This document shows positions 17,751 to 26,873 of a stretch of DNA of 64,000 nt, piece by piece. Made by a program: the position numbers and the translations under genes. Within the stretch, counting starts at the first letter, position 1; each line of letters begins with the position of its first letter. The notes under the pieces were generated by a model. It ran no database searches and was not told the DNA's origin. It was given only the letters and a program-made list of their open reading frames with translations. The stretch comes from Clostridium sp. 'White wine YQ' (GTDB taxonomy: Bacteria > Bacillota > Clostridia > Clostridiales > Clostridiaceae): NCBI RefSeq assembly GCF_028728205.1, contig NZ_JAQYUU010000005.1, positions 248,001 through 312,000 of the forward strand, written 5' to 3'.

Positions 17751-19244
17751 TTATCCACCGGATAATTCCTTTAAATAACTTGGAATCTTTTCTATTATAT
17801 TTATAGCACTAACTGAATACATCTCCTCTGATAAATCTTCCCCTATATATCCATGAATATATGCTCCTAATTTAGCCGCATCAAGAATATTTACCCCTTG
17901 TCCAGCAAGCGACGCAATTATTCCTGTCAGGGTATCCCCCATACCACCTGATGCCATGGAACTATTTCCAGTAGGATTTACATAAACCTGATTCTTTCCT
18001 GCAACAACCGTATACAACCCCTTTAATAATACAGTTACTCCATATTTATTTGAGAATTCTTTCGCTATATCAATTCGGTTCATATTAAGATCGTCTATCC
18101 CCTTACCAGTAAGTCTCGCCATTTCACCCAAATGCGGCGTTATAATTATCTCGCCCTTACACTTATTTAATATATCCAATTGATTAGCTAATACATTTAA
18201 TCCATCAGCATCTATAACAATCTTTCCAGTATAATTGTTGATTACCCAATTAACTAATTTGTGAGCTTCCGAAGTTTTTCCAAGGCCTGGACCAATTGCA
18301 ACTACTTGCGCTGAATTTATTTTCTCCCCTAGTTCTTCTACTTGGTGATATTCTCCCACCATAGCTTCATTTAATTTATTTCTCATAGAATCTCTTATTT
18401 TTCTATGAGTATATAAATTCACTAAACCCGAACCTGTTTTGACGGCAGCTTGTGCTGTCAAGTATGCTGCTCCAGAATATTCCTCACTACCAGCTATAAT
18501 TGCAACTCTACCATAATCACTTTTATAGCCGAACCTTTCCCTCTTAGGAATAAGACTGCTTATATCAGCTCTTTCCGTCATAACTATTCCTTCACTTACT
18601 TCTTTTATAATGCTTTCTGGAATTCCTATGGGCTCAATTATTACTTCCCCTAAATAACTTAGAGCCTTATAGTTTAAGAATCCTTTTTTCATTGTCTGAA
18701 AAGTTATAGTTTTGTCTGCCTTGACTGATGCTCCCATAACTTCTCCCGTATCGCAATTTAACCCTGAAGGCACATCTATGGAAATTTTATAGGCTGAAGA
18801 AGAATTCATCCCTTCAACTATATTTATGTACTGCTCATTTAGGCTTCTTGAGAGTCCTGTCCCAAATAAGCAATCGACTATAACTTTAGTATTTCTGCAA
18901 ATAGTTTTAATATTTAAATCGTCCTTATTAATTAATATAATATGTACATTTAGATTTTTTAATATATTATAATTACACATAAAATCCACTGATGCTTTAT
19001 CTAAGGAACCTACAACAATTACTCTTACCTTCTTATTTAGAAAATATAAATGTCTTGCTAAGGCAACCCCATCACCACCATTATTTCCTACTCCACAGAT
19101 AATTAAAATGTCATCTAGATGATAAAAATGTTTTACCATTGAGAAAACTGCATTTTCCATTAATAGCACACTCGGCATTTTAAGAATTTCTATGGTTTTT
19201 CTATCCATAGTTCTGCAACCTTCTGAACCTAAAACTTCAATCAT
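17751..19244 (-). CDS. nnr: Bifunctional NAD(P)H-hydrate epimerase / dehydratase
   Basis: Repairs damaged NAD(P)HX. The 497 residues fuse an N-terminal YjeF epimerase domain (about 1-215, with GVGNNGGDGVALARHL and VDCLFGTGLSR) and a C-terminal ADP-dependent dehydratase domain (about 225-495, with AIGPGLGKT, VIDADGLNVLA, ITPHLGEMARL and MASGGMGDTLTGIIASL), all motifs intact. The ATG follows AAGGAGGAG and is 9 bases after acpS, whose stop overlaps that ribosome site. The acpS-nnr pairing is widespread in Firmicutes. Confidence 0.96.
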   Translation of the reverse strand: MIEVLGSEGCRTMDRKTIEILKMPSVLLMENAVFSMVKHFYHLDDILIICGVGNNGGDGVALARHLYFLNKKVRVIVVGSLDKASVDFMCNYNILKNLNVHIILINKDDLNIKTICRNTKVIVDCLFGTGLSRSLNEQYINIVEGMNSSSAYKISIDVPSGLNCDTGEVMGASVKADKTITFQTMKKGFLNYKALSYLGEVIIEPIGIPESIIKEVSEGIVMTERADISSLIPKRERFGYKSDYGRVAIIAGSEEYSGAAYLTAQAAVKTGSGLVNLYTHRKIRDSMRNKLNEAMVGEYHQVEELGEKINSAQVVAIGPGLGKTSEAHKLVNWVINNYTGKIVIDADGLNVLANQLDILNKCKGEIIITPHLGEMARLTGKGIDDLNMNRIDIAKEFSNKYGVTVLLKGLYTVVAGKNQVYVNPTGNSSMASGGMGDTLTGIIASLAGQGVNILDAAKLGAYIHGYIGEDLSEEMYSVSAINIIEKIPSYLKELSGG

Positions 19245-19253
19245 AACTCCTCC

Positions 19254-19625
19254 TTATATTTCTAAAATAACATATGCAATTGCGTCTGTTTTATTATGTG
19301 AGATACTTAAATGAATATTACTTACATTCAACTTATCCACCAACTCTCTAGCATTTCCATATAACACTATTGATGGTTTTCCTAGTTCATCTCTTACAAC
19401 CTCAACTTCACCCAAAGTGAATCCTCTAAAACCTAACCCTACTGCTTTTGAGAAAGCTTCTTTTGCAGCGTAACTCCCTGCTAAGCTTTCATAATTATTG
19501 TTTTTATTTTTAAAGTATTGTATTTCGTTTTCAGTAAAAACTTTAGTTAAAAAACTTGAGGTTCTGTTAACTGCTCGCTCGACTCTATCGATTTCTATTA
19601 TGTCAACTCCAACACCATATATCAT
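19254..19625 (-). CDS. acpS: Holo-[acyl-carrier-protein] synthase
   Basis: Transfers 4'-phosphopantetheine from CoA to the serine of ACP. The 123 residues are normal length and have the Mg-binding Asp8 in GVDIIEIDR and Glu in SYAAKEAFSKAVGLG, plus the C-terminal HLSISHNKTDAIAYVI. GGAGG precedes the ATG. It heads the cluster acpS-nnr-(repeat)-gerS-like-alr-ndoAI-ndoA, matching B. subtilis ydcB-ydcC-alr-ndoAI-ndoA with the repair gene inserted. Confidence 0.96.
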   Translation of the reverse strand: MIYGVGVDIIEIDRVERAVNRTSSFLTKVFTENEIQYFKNKNNNYESLAGSYAAKEAFSKAVGLGFRGFTLGEVEVVRDELGKPSIVLYGNARELVDKLNVSNIHLSISHNKTDAIAYVILEI

Positions 19626-19686
19626 TGTATTCCTCCAATTAATATAAATATATCTAAATTCTACAACTGGAGAATTTAATTAGCAA

Positions 19687-19729
19687 GGATTGGCGAATAA
19701 TTGTTCAAATGAGCATTAAGTGCCAATCC
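19687..19729. other. Hairpin between the DUF6514-like gene and acpS
   Basis: GGATTGGC and GCCAATCC form a perfect 8-base-pair stem around a 27-base loop. There is no T-run on either strand, so it may be a weak terminator or an RNA-processing structure. Confidence 0.45.
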
Positions 19730-19758
19730 CTACCCAATCACTTGATCATAATATAAAT

Positions 19759-20061
19759 CTAAAAATCTAGAACACACTCATCAACCTTTTCTCCTAATAT
19801 GTCAATAACATGAACAGGAGAAACTTTATGCTTATATATTAAGTTTAACATTTCTTCAACCTTGCTATAAATTGGCGAAATTAGGTTTATACTTTCTCGC
19901 TCTACATCCTTTAGTTCTTCAGCTTTAAACAGTAATCGCTCAGCTTCAATACCATATGCTTTAACGTTATCATATAAATTTTCTGTTAACCTGTATGAAT
20001 ACTCATACCTAATATCTAAGTCAACTTCCTCAACTGCCTTTTCACTCTTCAAAATAACCAT
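19759..20061 (-). CDS. Conserved hypothetical protein, DUF6514-like
   Basis: 100-residue soluble acidic protein with no membrane helix or signal peptide. The alternating N-terminal part (EEVDLDIRYEYSYRLTEN) looks like paired strands, and the remainder (RLLFKAEELKDVERESINLISPIYSKVEEMLNLIYKHKVSPVHVIDIL) is helical. It resembles small clostridial proteins filed under DUF6514, a recollection not a search result. AGGGGG precedes the ATG. Function unknown. It lies between acpS and another unknown gene, both on the same strand, without tight spacing. Confidence 0.6.
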   Translation of the reverse strand: MVILKSEKAVEEVDLDIRYEYSYRLTENLYDNVKAYGIEAERLLFKAEELKDVERESINLISPIYSKVEEMLNLIYKHKVSPVHVIDILGEKVDECVLDF

Positions 20062-20271
20062 TTTTATCCCCCTTAATCTTTACAATTTTCCCTTCGGCAT
20101 AAAAATACTGTATAAAAAAATCATAACATAAGGGTTTCAAAAAACTTGTCAAAAGATGAACAAGCTTTAAATTAATTTCTCTCATAAATAGACATTATTA
20201 TCTTAAAATGTACTTTGTATTATATACGAACTTCTCTTTATCTACAAAAATCTACTTTCTTGTGAAAAATA

Positions 20272-20835
20272 TTATAAATTTTGAATTATAATATTTTTTA
20301 ATTCAACATCTAGAGATAAATATCCACAAATATCTTCAATAATCAAAATTGATGCTAAAGTAACTGCCATTTCTTCAGGCTCCATATTGTTTAATGAATA
20401 TCTCTTCTTATAACTTTCTAAAACTTCCCTTCTATATTTAATATCCTTATATATTTCCTTTAATGTCTTAGTTAAGTATTTATAGATGTTTGATATAAAC
20501 AATTCCTTCTCTCTATTTTCACCATTTATAATTTTTTTTAAAATTTCTTCTTCGTCTTTTATTCCATAGTCAGCTCTTAATTGCTTAACCATTCGTTCGG
20601 CAATATATCCACCTACTATCTCTTCATTGATAAGTGCTATGTCACCATTTGTATTAAATAACACCATGAATTCTATATTTAATTTTCCTAAATCTTTTAA
20701 TTCATCAACTAAATTTTTAATGTTACTATTAAAAGCTAAAGTATAATTAGATTCATTTATAAAATACTCTAACTCTCTGGCAACTGCTAATGTTACAAAT
20801 TCATAAAAACTTTTTGAAGACATTTTGTGAATCAT
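20272..20835 (-). CDS. Hypothetical protein
   Basis: 187-residue protein that I do not recognise. It is soluble and rich in charged helices, with a possible nucleotide-free alpha-helical fold; the segment NIEFMVLFNTNGDIALINEEIVGG suggests one strand hairpin. There are no cysteine clusters or catalytic motifs. The start ATG at 20835 is supported by AGGGAGGG 7 bases upstream. It is separated from its same-strand neighbour by 210 AT-rich bases, so it is probably its own transcript. Confidence 0.6.
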   Translation of the reverse strand: MIHKMSSKSFYEFVTLAVARELEYFINESNYTLAFNSNIKNLVDELKDLGKLNIEFMVLFNTNGDIALINEEIVGGYIAERMVKQLRADYGIKDEEEILKKIINGENREKELFISNIYKYLTKTLKEIYKDIKYRREVLESYKKRYSLNNMEPEEMAVTLASILIIEDICGYLSLDVELKNIIIQNL

Positions 20836-20951
20836 TTTATTCCCTCCCTTATTTATACATTAACTAAAGATATTTCAAAATGTATAAGAATACTAATAGT
20901 ACTAGTGTCAGGTACTATTTTATGTAGGAATTTCATATTTTATGTTATTTA

Positions 20952-21048
20952 TTAATAAGAAAAGAGAGCCAATTAAATTAGCTCTCTTAATCTCTCAATA
21001 AATCCATAATCCCATAGTTGAAATTTTTTGTATACGTTCCCATACCAT
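20952..21048 (-). ncRNA. Candidate small RNA with own promoter and terminator
   Basis: A consensus-like promoter (TTGATT at 21077-21082, TATAAT at 21055-21060, 16-base spacer) on the minus strand would start a transcript near 21048. About 60 bases later a strong hairpin (AAGAGAGCC/GCTCTCTT arms, 20962-20988) followed by TTTTCTT ends it. The product of about 97 nucleotides matches no RNA family I know. A 17-codon frame starts at the predicted first base, without ribosome site. Confidence 0.55.
20962..20988 (-). terminator. Terminator of the small RNA candidate
   Basis: The stem AAGAGAGC/GCTCTCTT is extended by AATT pairs and followed on the minus strand by TTTTCTTATT. The next gene upstream on this strand is absent, which is why a separate transcript is proposed. 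Confidence 0.75.
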
Positions 21049-21363
21049 GAATTTATTATAACACATGGAAATTAAAAATCAACATATTTATGAAAAATCT
21101 TCAAGAAATTCTAAACAAAGATGGAATTAGTAATATTTTATCTTAATAAATATAACCAAAATATGGTATTCTATAAATGTAAAAATAATACTATACAATA
21201 CATTATTAAATTTTTAACAATTTTTAAGAGTAATTTGTCTTTTATATCTTTTATTTTTATTTTTTTTGTTGTATAATTTAATCAATAACTAATAATAATT
21301 ATTAACTAATAATTATGTTTATAGATTTTTTTAATGGTGAATGATTTTAAGGAAGGTGAAAAT

Positions 21364-23997
21364 ATGAGATCTTTAGAAGTAAAAAAGGACATACACTGGG
21401 TGGGTGCGCTCGACCCTGAGCTAAGAATTTTTGATATTATTATGTATACACCTTATGGAACAACTTACAATTCATATGTTGTTAAAGGTAGTGAAAAAGT
21501 TGCTGTTTTTGAAACTGTTAAGGAGCAATTCTTTGATCAATATATTGAAAGATTAAAGGATCTTAATATCGATGTATCAAAAATTGACTATATCGTTGTT
21601 GATCATACAGAGCCTGACCATGCTGGTTCCGTGGCTAAGTTACTAGAACTTTCCCCTGGAGCAAAGGTGGTTGGTTCAGCTGCAGCAATTAGATTTTTAA
21701 AAAATATTGCGAACAGAGAATTTGAATCCATTATAGTGTCTGATAATGACACACTGTCTTTAGGAAATAAAACTCTCAAATTTCTATCTGTACCATTTCT
21801 ACACTGGCCAGATACAATATATACATTTATTCCTGAAGATAAAACATTAATAACTTGTGATTCCTTTGGTACTCATTACTGTTTTGAAGAAATTTTTAAT
21901 GATAAAATTCCAAATGAAAAAGAATATATGGAATCATTACGATATTACTATGATTGTATAATGGGACCTTTTAAGCCATATGTCCTTAAAGCAATAGATA
22001 AAATTAAGGATTTAGATATAGATCTAATTTGTCCAGGACACGGTCCTATATTAAGGGAAGATCCATGGAAAATTGTTAATCTCTATAAGGAATGGAGCAC
22101 TCCTTCAGCTAGCAATGATAAGAAAAAAGTTACTATCTCATATGTATCTGCTTACGGATATACAGAACAACTAGCAAATACAATTGCAGAGGGAATAAAA
22201 TCCGTTTCTGATATTGAAGTAAAACTTTATAATGTTATTCATAATCAAATGAATGATATTGTTGCAGATATATCTGACTCAGATGGAATTCTTTTTGGGT
22301 CTCCAACTATTGTAGGTGAATTATTAGAACCTATACGTGACTTATTATCAAAACTTAATCCAATAATTCATGGTAAAAAAGTTGCTGGTGCATTTGGATC
22401 ATATGGTTGGAGCGGAGAGGCTGTTCCTAGAATAGAAGCAAGACTCAAGGAATTAAATATGAATTTATTCTCTCCTGGATTAAGAATTAACTTCAAACCT
22501 TCAGATAATGACTTAAAAGAAGCTTTTGAATTCGGAGTAGGTTTTGCTGAAAAAATTTTAGGTAAAGAACCAAAGCAAAAAGTGGAAGATACTAAAGAAA
22601 TAGCACAAATATCTACAGATGGTGAAATTAAATATTGGAAGTGTGTAGTATGCGGAGAAATTTTTGAAGGTACTGTTCCACCAGAGATTTGTCCAGTATG
22701 TGGTGCAGGAAGAGATCAATTTGTTGAGGTTGCTAAAGAGAATAGAAGTTTTAGGAATGATACTGAAGAAAATTTTGTAATCATTGGTAATGGCGCTGCC
22801 GGATATTATGCTGCTAAAGCTATAAGAGAAAGAAATGAAAAAGCTAATATAACATTAGTATCTAAAGAAAAACTATCTTCTTATTTTAGGCCTCAATTAT
22901 CAGATTTAATTTCTCAAGAAATAGATGAAGAAACTTTTTATATAGCACCATCAAAGTGGTATGATGATAATAAAATCAATCAGATTCTAGGAAAAAAAGT
23001 TACTTCTATAAATAAAGATTTAAAGGTAATTAATTTTGAGGATAATACCAAAGTCAATTATGATAAACTAATTTTAGCTACAGGAAGCCATAATTTTATT
23101 CCTAACGTTGAAGTCATTGACTTAGATAATAAAAAGGAAATACTAAGCTTGAATGCCTTTAACTATAACTCTATTAATGGAATCTACTCAATAAAAGATA
23201 TAGAGGATGTTAATAAGCTTAAGATGAATCTCTGTAAAGAAAAGAAAGTTGTTGTAGTGGGTGGTGGGCTTCTAGGCCTTGAAGCTGCATGGGAAATAAA
23301 TAAATCCGGTGCAAAGGTTAATGTAGTTGAGTTTTTCTCAAGGTTGCTACCTCGTCAGTTAGACGATGAAGGCGCCGAACTATTTAAAACAGCCATAAAC
23401 TCTACAAATATAAAATTGAGGCTTGGTGAATCCGTAAATAAAATTAAGACAAGTAATAATATAATAAAATCTGTTGAACTAAACACAGGAGAAGAAATAG
23501 AAGCTGATATAGTTCTATTCTCTGTAGGAATTAGAGCTAATACAGATTTAGCTAAGGCTACTGGAGTTCTTTGTGATAGGGGTATAATTGTTAATGACAA
23601 GATGGAGACAAATATTAATGGAATATATGCTTGTGGAGATGTAGCTGAGTTAAAGGGAATATCTTATGGTAACTGGCCAGCTGCTATCGAAATGGGTAAG
23701 ATAGCTGGAGCAAATGCTGCAGGTGATTCACTAGAATTTCAAGGTTTTGTCTCCTCAGTAATATTTGATGCATTAAATACAAAGATCTTCTCTGCTGGCA
23801 CAGTTGATTTTAATGATTCTTCTTTAGAACATTTATCTATAAAAAGTAATGAGGAAGCTAAGTATTCAAAATATTTCTTTAAAAATCATAAACTAATCGG
23901 CGGAATATTAATTGGTGATTTATCTACCTCTTCAAAAATAATAGATGGTATTTCAAAAGAGATAACAAAATCAGAAGTGTTCTCATTCCTTAAATAG
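21364..23997 (+). CDS. Flavodiiron protein fused to rubredoxin and NAD(P)H:rubredoxin reductase (class F type)
   Basis: One-chain NAD(P)H:O2 (or NO) reductase that protects anaerobes. The 877 residues hold, in order, a metallo-beta-lactamase-like diiron domain with ligands His81, Glu83, Asp85, His147, Asp166 and His226; a flavodoxin FMN domain (about 255-400, SYVSAYGYTEQLA); a rubredoxin with Cys427, Cys430, Cys443 and Cys446; and an FAD/NAD(P)H reductase domain from about 470 (IIGNGAAGYYAA, VVVGGGLLGLEAA, YACGDVAEL). The same arrangement in C. difficile was shown to be an NADH:oxygen oxidoreductase. AAGGAAGGTG fixes the ATG at 21364; an ATG 30 bases upstream has no ribosome site. Confidence 0.95.
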   Translation: MRSLEVKKDIHWVGALDPELRIFDIIMYTPYGTTYNSYVVKGSEKVAVFETVKEQFFDQYIERLKDLNIDVSKIDYIVVDHTEPDHAGSVAKLLELSPGAKVVGSAAAIRFLKNIANREFESIIVSDNDTLSLGNKTLKFLSVPFLHWPDTIYTFIPEDKTLITCDSFGTHYCFEEIFNDKIPNEKEYMESLRYYYDCIMGPFKPYVLKAIDKIKDLDIDLICPGHGPILREDPWKIVNLYKEWSTPSASNDKKKVTISYVSAYGYTEQLANTIAEGIKSVSDIEVKLYNVIHNQMNDIVADISDSDGILFGSPTIVGELLEPIRDLLSKLNPIIHGKKVAGAFGSYGWSGEAVPRIEARLKELNMNLFSPGLRINFKPSDNDLKEAFEFGVGFAEKILGKEPKQKVEDTKEIAQISTDGEIKYWKCVVCGEIFEGTVPPEICPVCGAGRDQFVEVAKENRSFRNDTEENFVIIGNGAAGYYAAKAIRERNEKANITLVSKEKLSSYFRPQLSDLISQEIDEETFYIAPSKWYDDNKINQILGKKVTSINKDLKVINFEDNTKVNYDKLILATGSHNFIPNVEVIDLDNKKEILSLNAFNYNSINGIYSIKDIEDVNKLKMNLCKEKKVVVVGGGLLGLEAAWEINKSGAKVNVVEFFSRLLPRQLDDEGAELFKTAINSTNIKLRLGESVNKIKTSNNIIKSVELNTGEEIEADIVLFSVGIRANTDLAKATGVLCDRGIIVNDKMETNINGIYACGDVAELKGISYGNWPAAIEMGKIAGANAAGDSLEFQGFVSSVIFDALNTKIFSAGTVDFNDSSLEHLSIKSNEEAKYSKYFFKNHKLIGGILIGDLSTSSKIIDGISKEITKSEVFSFLK

Positions 23998-24001
23998 ACA
24001 A

Positions 24002-24038
24002 AAAAAATTAGAGATGTTTCATCTCTAATTTTTTTTGT
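24002..24038. terminator. Bidirectional terminator
   Basis: AAATTAGAGATG and CATCTCTAATTT pair around TTT, with A and T runs outside, between the convergent flavodiiron and ssb genes. Confidence 0.88.
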
Positions 24039-24063
24039 TTCAATTATTTATCTTGAAATATTA

Positions 24064-24420
24064 CTATTTTTTATCATCTGCATATTCTTTTTCTGGTGCA
24101 GGCTTATTTTGAATAAACTTAAAATCTTCTGCAATAACTTCTGCTATGTATTTCTTATTTCCATCTCTGTCTTCATAGCTTCCAGTTCTCAATCTGCCGC
24201 TTAAACTTAATAAAGTACCCTTTTTCCCATATTCACAAAGAACTTCTGCTTTTCTTCCCCACATTACTACAGGAATTAAGTCAGACTTTCTGGTACCATC
24301 GGATCCTTTAAAGTTCCTTTCAACTGCGATAATAAATTTCGTAACCATCTTTTCGCTTTCCTCAAGTACTCTAAGTTCAGGGTCTTTTATTATTCTTCCC
24401 ATTAATACAATTTTGTTCAT
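24064..24420 (-). CDS. ssb: Single-stranded DNA-binding protein, short paralogue
   Basis: OB-fold protein that binds single-stranded DNA. The 118 residues begin MNKIVLMGRIIKDPELR and contain VERNFKG, LIPVVMWGRKAEVL and LSGRLRTGSYEDRDGNKKYI, the canonical fold. The tail ends ADDKK and lacks the acidic DDDIPF-like tip that recruits repair proteins, so it may be an accessory SSB rather than the replication protein. It is not beside rpsF or rpsR, which also argues for a paralogue. AGGAGG 8 bases upstream fixes the ATG at 24420. Confidence 0.88.
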   Translation of the reverse strand: MNKIVLMGRIIKDPELRVLEESEKMVTKFIIAVERNFKGSDGTRKSDLIPVVMWGRKAEVLCEYGKKGTLLSLSGRLRTGSYEDRDGNKKYIAEVIAEDFKFIQNKPAPEKEYADDKK

Positions 24421-24532
24421 ATATACAACCTCCTGAAATTCTTCATTGTTAATTCTAACCATATTTTAATCAAATATACATTATTTCCATAACAACTAAA
24501 AAGATTTATATATATGAAATTATTTCTACCAA

Positions 24533-25363
24533 CTATTCTAATAAGATAGCGTTTATTTCTCCTCCTAATAGTACTATAACGGAAGAAATATAGAGCCACG
24601 TCATTAATGCTATTACAGCCCCTAAACTGCCATACAGTCTAGAATAATTAGAAAAGTTATTTACATAAAAAGAAAATAACGAAGATACAACAATCCATCC
24701 TAAAGCACTTATTATAGCTCCTGGAAAGCACTCTTTCCACATCACCTTTTTGGCAGGAATAAAATAGTATATAGCTGCAAGAGCTGAAATCATTACTAGC
24801 ATTATAACTGCAAATCTTACACTATTCCATGCAAAGGTTATTATATCATCAAAAGGAAATTTCGCAACTAAATATGCTCTTATTACTCCCCCGAAAACAA
24901 TTAGCAGTAACGTTAATATTATTATGAGTCCCAAACCTATAGTACTAATTATTCCATAAATAGTTCTCTTAATATAAGATCTTGTCTCTTGAACTTCATA
25001 TGCTTTATCAAGGCCTTTGTTCACTGCAGAAAACCCTGAGGATGAAGTCCATATAGCTAAAAGTACTGTAGGCAGAATTAATTGTCCTTTTTGTCCATTA
25101 ATTACTTCTACTACTGTAGACTCAACTAACTGATATACATTTTGAGGTAATATGGTTGATAAGTACACTAAGACTTCATCAGATTTTAGCTGACTGAATC
25201 CAATCATTATCATTATGAACATGAGAAAAGGGAAAAATGATAATAGTAAGTAATAGGCCAATTGTGCTGAAAGTGCAAATATGTCGTCGTCATTCACCTT
25301 AGTTATAAGTCTTTTTAAAAACTTCCATGGTGTCCATGTGTTGCCTATATATACTTTACTCAT
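24533..25363 (-). CDS. YihY/BrkB-family membrane protein
   Basis: 276-residue integral membrane protein with about six helices. Family phrases FALSAQLAYYLLLSFFPFLMFIMIMIG, LAIWTSSSGFSAVNKGLDKAYEV and GSLGAVIALMTWLYISSVIVLLGGEINAIL are all present. It was once annotated as ribonuclease BN, an assignment no longer accepted; its role in the envelope is unknown. AGAAGGGAAG precedes the ATG. It lies about 110 bases upstream of ssb on the same strand without clear coupling. Confidence 0.88.
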   Translation of the reverse strand: MSKVYIGNTWTPWKFLKRLITKVNDDDIFALSAQLAYYLLLSFFPFLMFIMIMIGFSQLKSDEVLVYLSTILPQNVYQLVESTVVEVINGQKGQLILPTVLLAIWTSSSGFSAVNKGLDKAYEVQETRSYIKRTIYGIISTIGLGLIIILTLLLIVFGGVIRAYLVAKFPFDDIITFAWNSVRFAVIMLVMISALAAIYYFIPAKKVMWKECFPGAIISALGWIVVSSLFSFYVNNFSNYSRLYGSLGAVIALMTWLYISSVIVLLGGEINAILLE

Positions 25364-25459
25364 GCTTTCACTTCCCTTCTATTACTTTTCTACGAAACTT
25401 TTACTTACATAATTATATATTTACACTTTTTTCTCGCATATTATACCTAAATGAAAAAA

Positions 25460-25521
25460 GACTTGTAAAAAGCTTAACCTTAATACAATCAAAGAGATTG
25501 CTTTCGATTATTTTACAAGCC
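25460..25521 (-). terminator. Terminator of the UDP-sugar operon
   Basis: GCTTGTAAAA and TTTTTACAAGT arms enclose a loop with its own small stem (ATCGAAAG/CTTTGAT). On the minus strand CTTTTTTC follows. Confidence 0.7.
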
Positions 25522-25545
25522 TTTATAATATTATTTTGCCTTGTA

Positions 25546-26862
25546 TTATAACTTGAATATTTTTTCTCTATTATTTTTCACATTCTTTGTGGCGTTTCTT
25601 GTATCATATATTACTTTTGCTCTACGAGCTATCTCTTCATAATCATAACAGCTATGATTTGTTGTTATAATTACAGCATCCGCCTCATCTATTACTTCAT
25701 TCCAATCAACTGATGTATATACTTTTTTCTTGTATTTAGCTTCTGGGCAATATGGATCATTTACGATTACTTCTGCTCCATGTTTTTCTAAGTTCTCTAT
25801 AACTTTAAATGATGGAGATTCTCTATAATCATCAATATCATTTTTATAAGCTAAACCCATGACTAATATCTTTGATCCATTCATAGCCTTCTTGTGTTTA
25901 TTTAATAACTTCATTACATTATCAACCACAAATTCTGGCATTGAATCATTAATCTCTCCAGATGTCTCTATCAGTCTAGTGTGATAATCGTATTCCTTTG
26001 CCTTCCATTCTAGATAAAATGGATCGAGTGGTATACAATGTCCACCTAGTCCTGGACCTGGATAAAATGGCATAAAACCATATGGTTTAGTTTTTGCTGC
26101 ATCTATTACTTCCCATACATCAATTCCCATTCTATTACACAATATTGCCATTTCATTAGCTAATGCAATATTTATATTTCTAAAAGTGTTCTCGAGTATC
26201 TTCTCCATCTCTGCCACTGCTGGAGATGATACTGTGTGAATCTCACCCTCTAATACATTTCTGTATAAAGCAGCTGCAAGCTCTGTACATTCTTCAGTGC
26301 ATCCTCCTACAACCTTTGGTGTGTTTTTAGTATTAAATGTCTTATTACCTGGATCTACTCTTTCTGGAGAGAATGCTAAAAAGAAATCTTTGCCGCAAAC
26401 TAATCCACTCTCCTCAAGTATAGGCTTAAGTACTTCTTCTGTAGTCCCTGGATAAGTAGTACTTTCTAATATTACAAGCATTCCTTTATGAAGATACTTT
26501 GATACACTTCTCGTAGAACTTACTACATAAGATAAATCTGGTTGCTTGTATTCATCTAATGGTGTAGGAACACAGATGCAAATAGTATCAACATTTTCTA
26601 CAAATGAAAAGTCGCTTGTTGCCTTTAGCTTGCCTAGCTTAACTAATGTATCTAACTCTTCGTCAACAACATCTCCAATATAGTTATGTCCTTCATTTAC
26701 CATCTTAACTTTTTCATCTTGAACATCAAATCCAATTGTTTCAAATCCAGCTTTGGCTTTTTCAACTGAAAGTGGTAATCCTACGTAACCAAGACCTACA
26801 ACTCCAACCTTTGCAGTCTTCGAATTTATTTTTTCTAATAAAACTTCCTTAAGTTCGCTCAT
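25546..26862 (-). CDS. UDP-N-acetylglucosamine/mannosamine-type 6-dehydrogenase
   Basis: Two-step NAD-dependent oxidation of a UDP-N-acetylhexosamine to the uronic acid. The 438 residues have the Rossmann motif GVVGLGYVGLPLSVEKAKAG, the catalytic Cys in GPGLGGHCIPLDPFYL and a C-terminal UDP-binding domain (VMGLAYKNDIDDYRESPS). The WbpA/WecC type rather than the UDP-glucose type is suggested by the GGHCIPLDPFY form and by the neighbours. AGGAGG precedes the ATG. It is third in an operon after the aminotransferase and acetyltransferase genes. Confidence 0.88.
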   Translation of the reverse strand: MSELKEVLLEKINSKTAKVGVVGLGYVGLPLSVEKAKAGFETIGFDVQDEKVKMVNEGHNYIGDVVDEELDTLVKLGKLKATSDFSFVENVDTICICVPTPLDEYKQPDLSYVVSSTRSVSKYLHKGMLVILESTTYPGTTEEVLKPILEESGLVCGKDFFLAFSPERVDPGNKTFNTKNTPKVVGGCTEECTELAAALYRNVLEGEIHTVSSPAVAEMEKILENTFRNINIALANEMAILCNRMGIDVWEVIDAAKTKPYGFMPFYPGPGLGGHCIPLDPFYLEWKAKEYDYHTRLIETSGEINDSMPEFVVDNVMKLLNKHKKAMNGSKILVMGLAYKNDIDDYRESPSFKVIENLEKHGAEVIVNDPYCPEAKYKKKVYTSVDWNEVIDEADAVIITTNHSCYDYEEIARRAKVIYDTRNATKNVKNNREKIFKL

Positions 26863-26873
26863 AAAAATACCTC

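Larger units (their letters stand above)
20836..21363. other. Intergenic region with small RNA candidate and fdp promoter
   Basis: 528 bases without a recognised protein gene. From left to right: an AT-rich stretch (20836-20950) with no clear promoter, the small RNA candidate with its terminator and promoter (20952-21082), and an AT-rich stretch with TATAAT at 21272-21277 that probably starts the flavodiiron transcript. Confidence 0.5.

Noticed and set aside
20995..21048. 17-codon frame in the small RNA candidate (MVWERIQKISTMGLWIY)
   Set aside because: No ribosome site; the start codon lies at the predicted transcription start, so translation is doubtful.
21293..21304. TAATAATTATTA as a PerR box before the flavodiiron gene
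   Set aside because: It is an even-length AT palindrome in very AT-rich DNA and does not fit the 7-1-7 PerR consensus.
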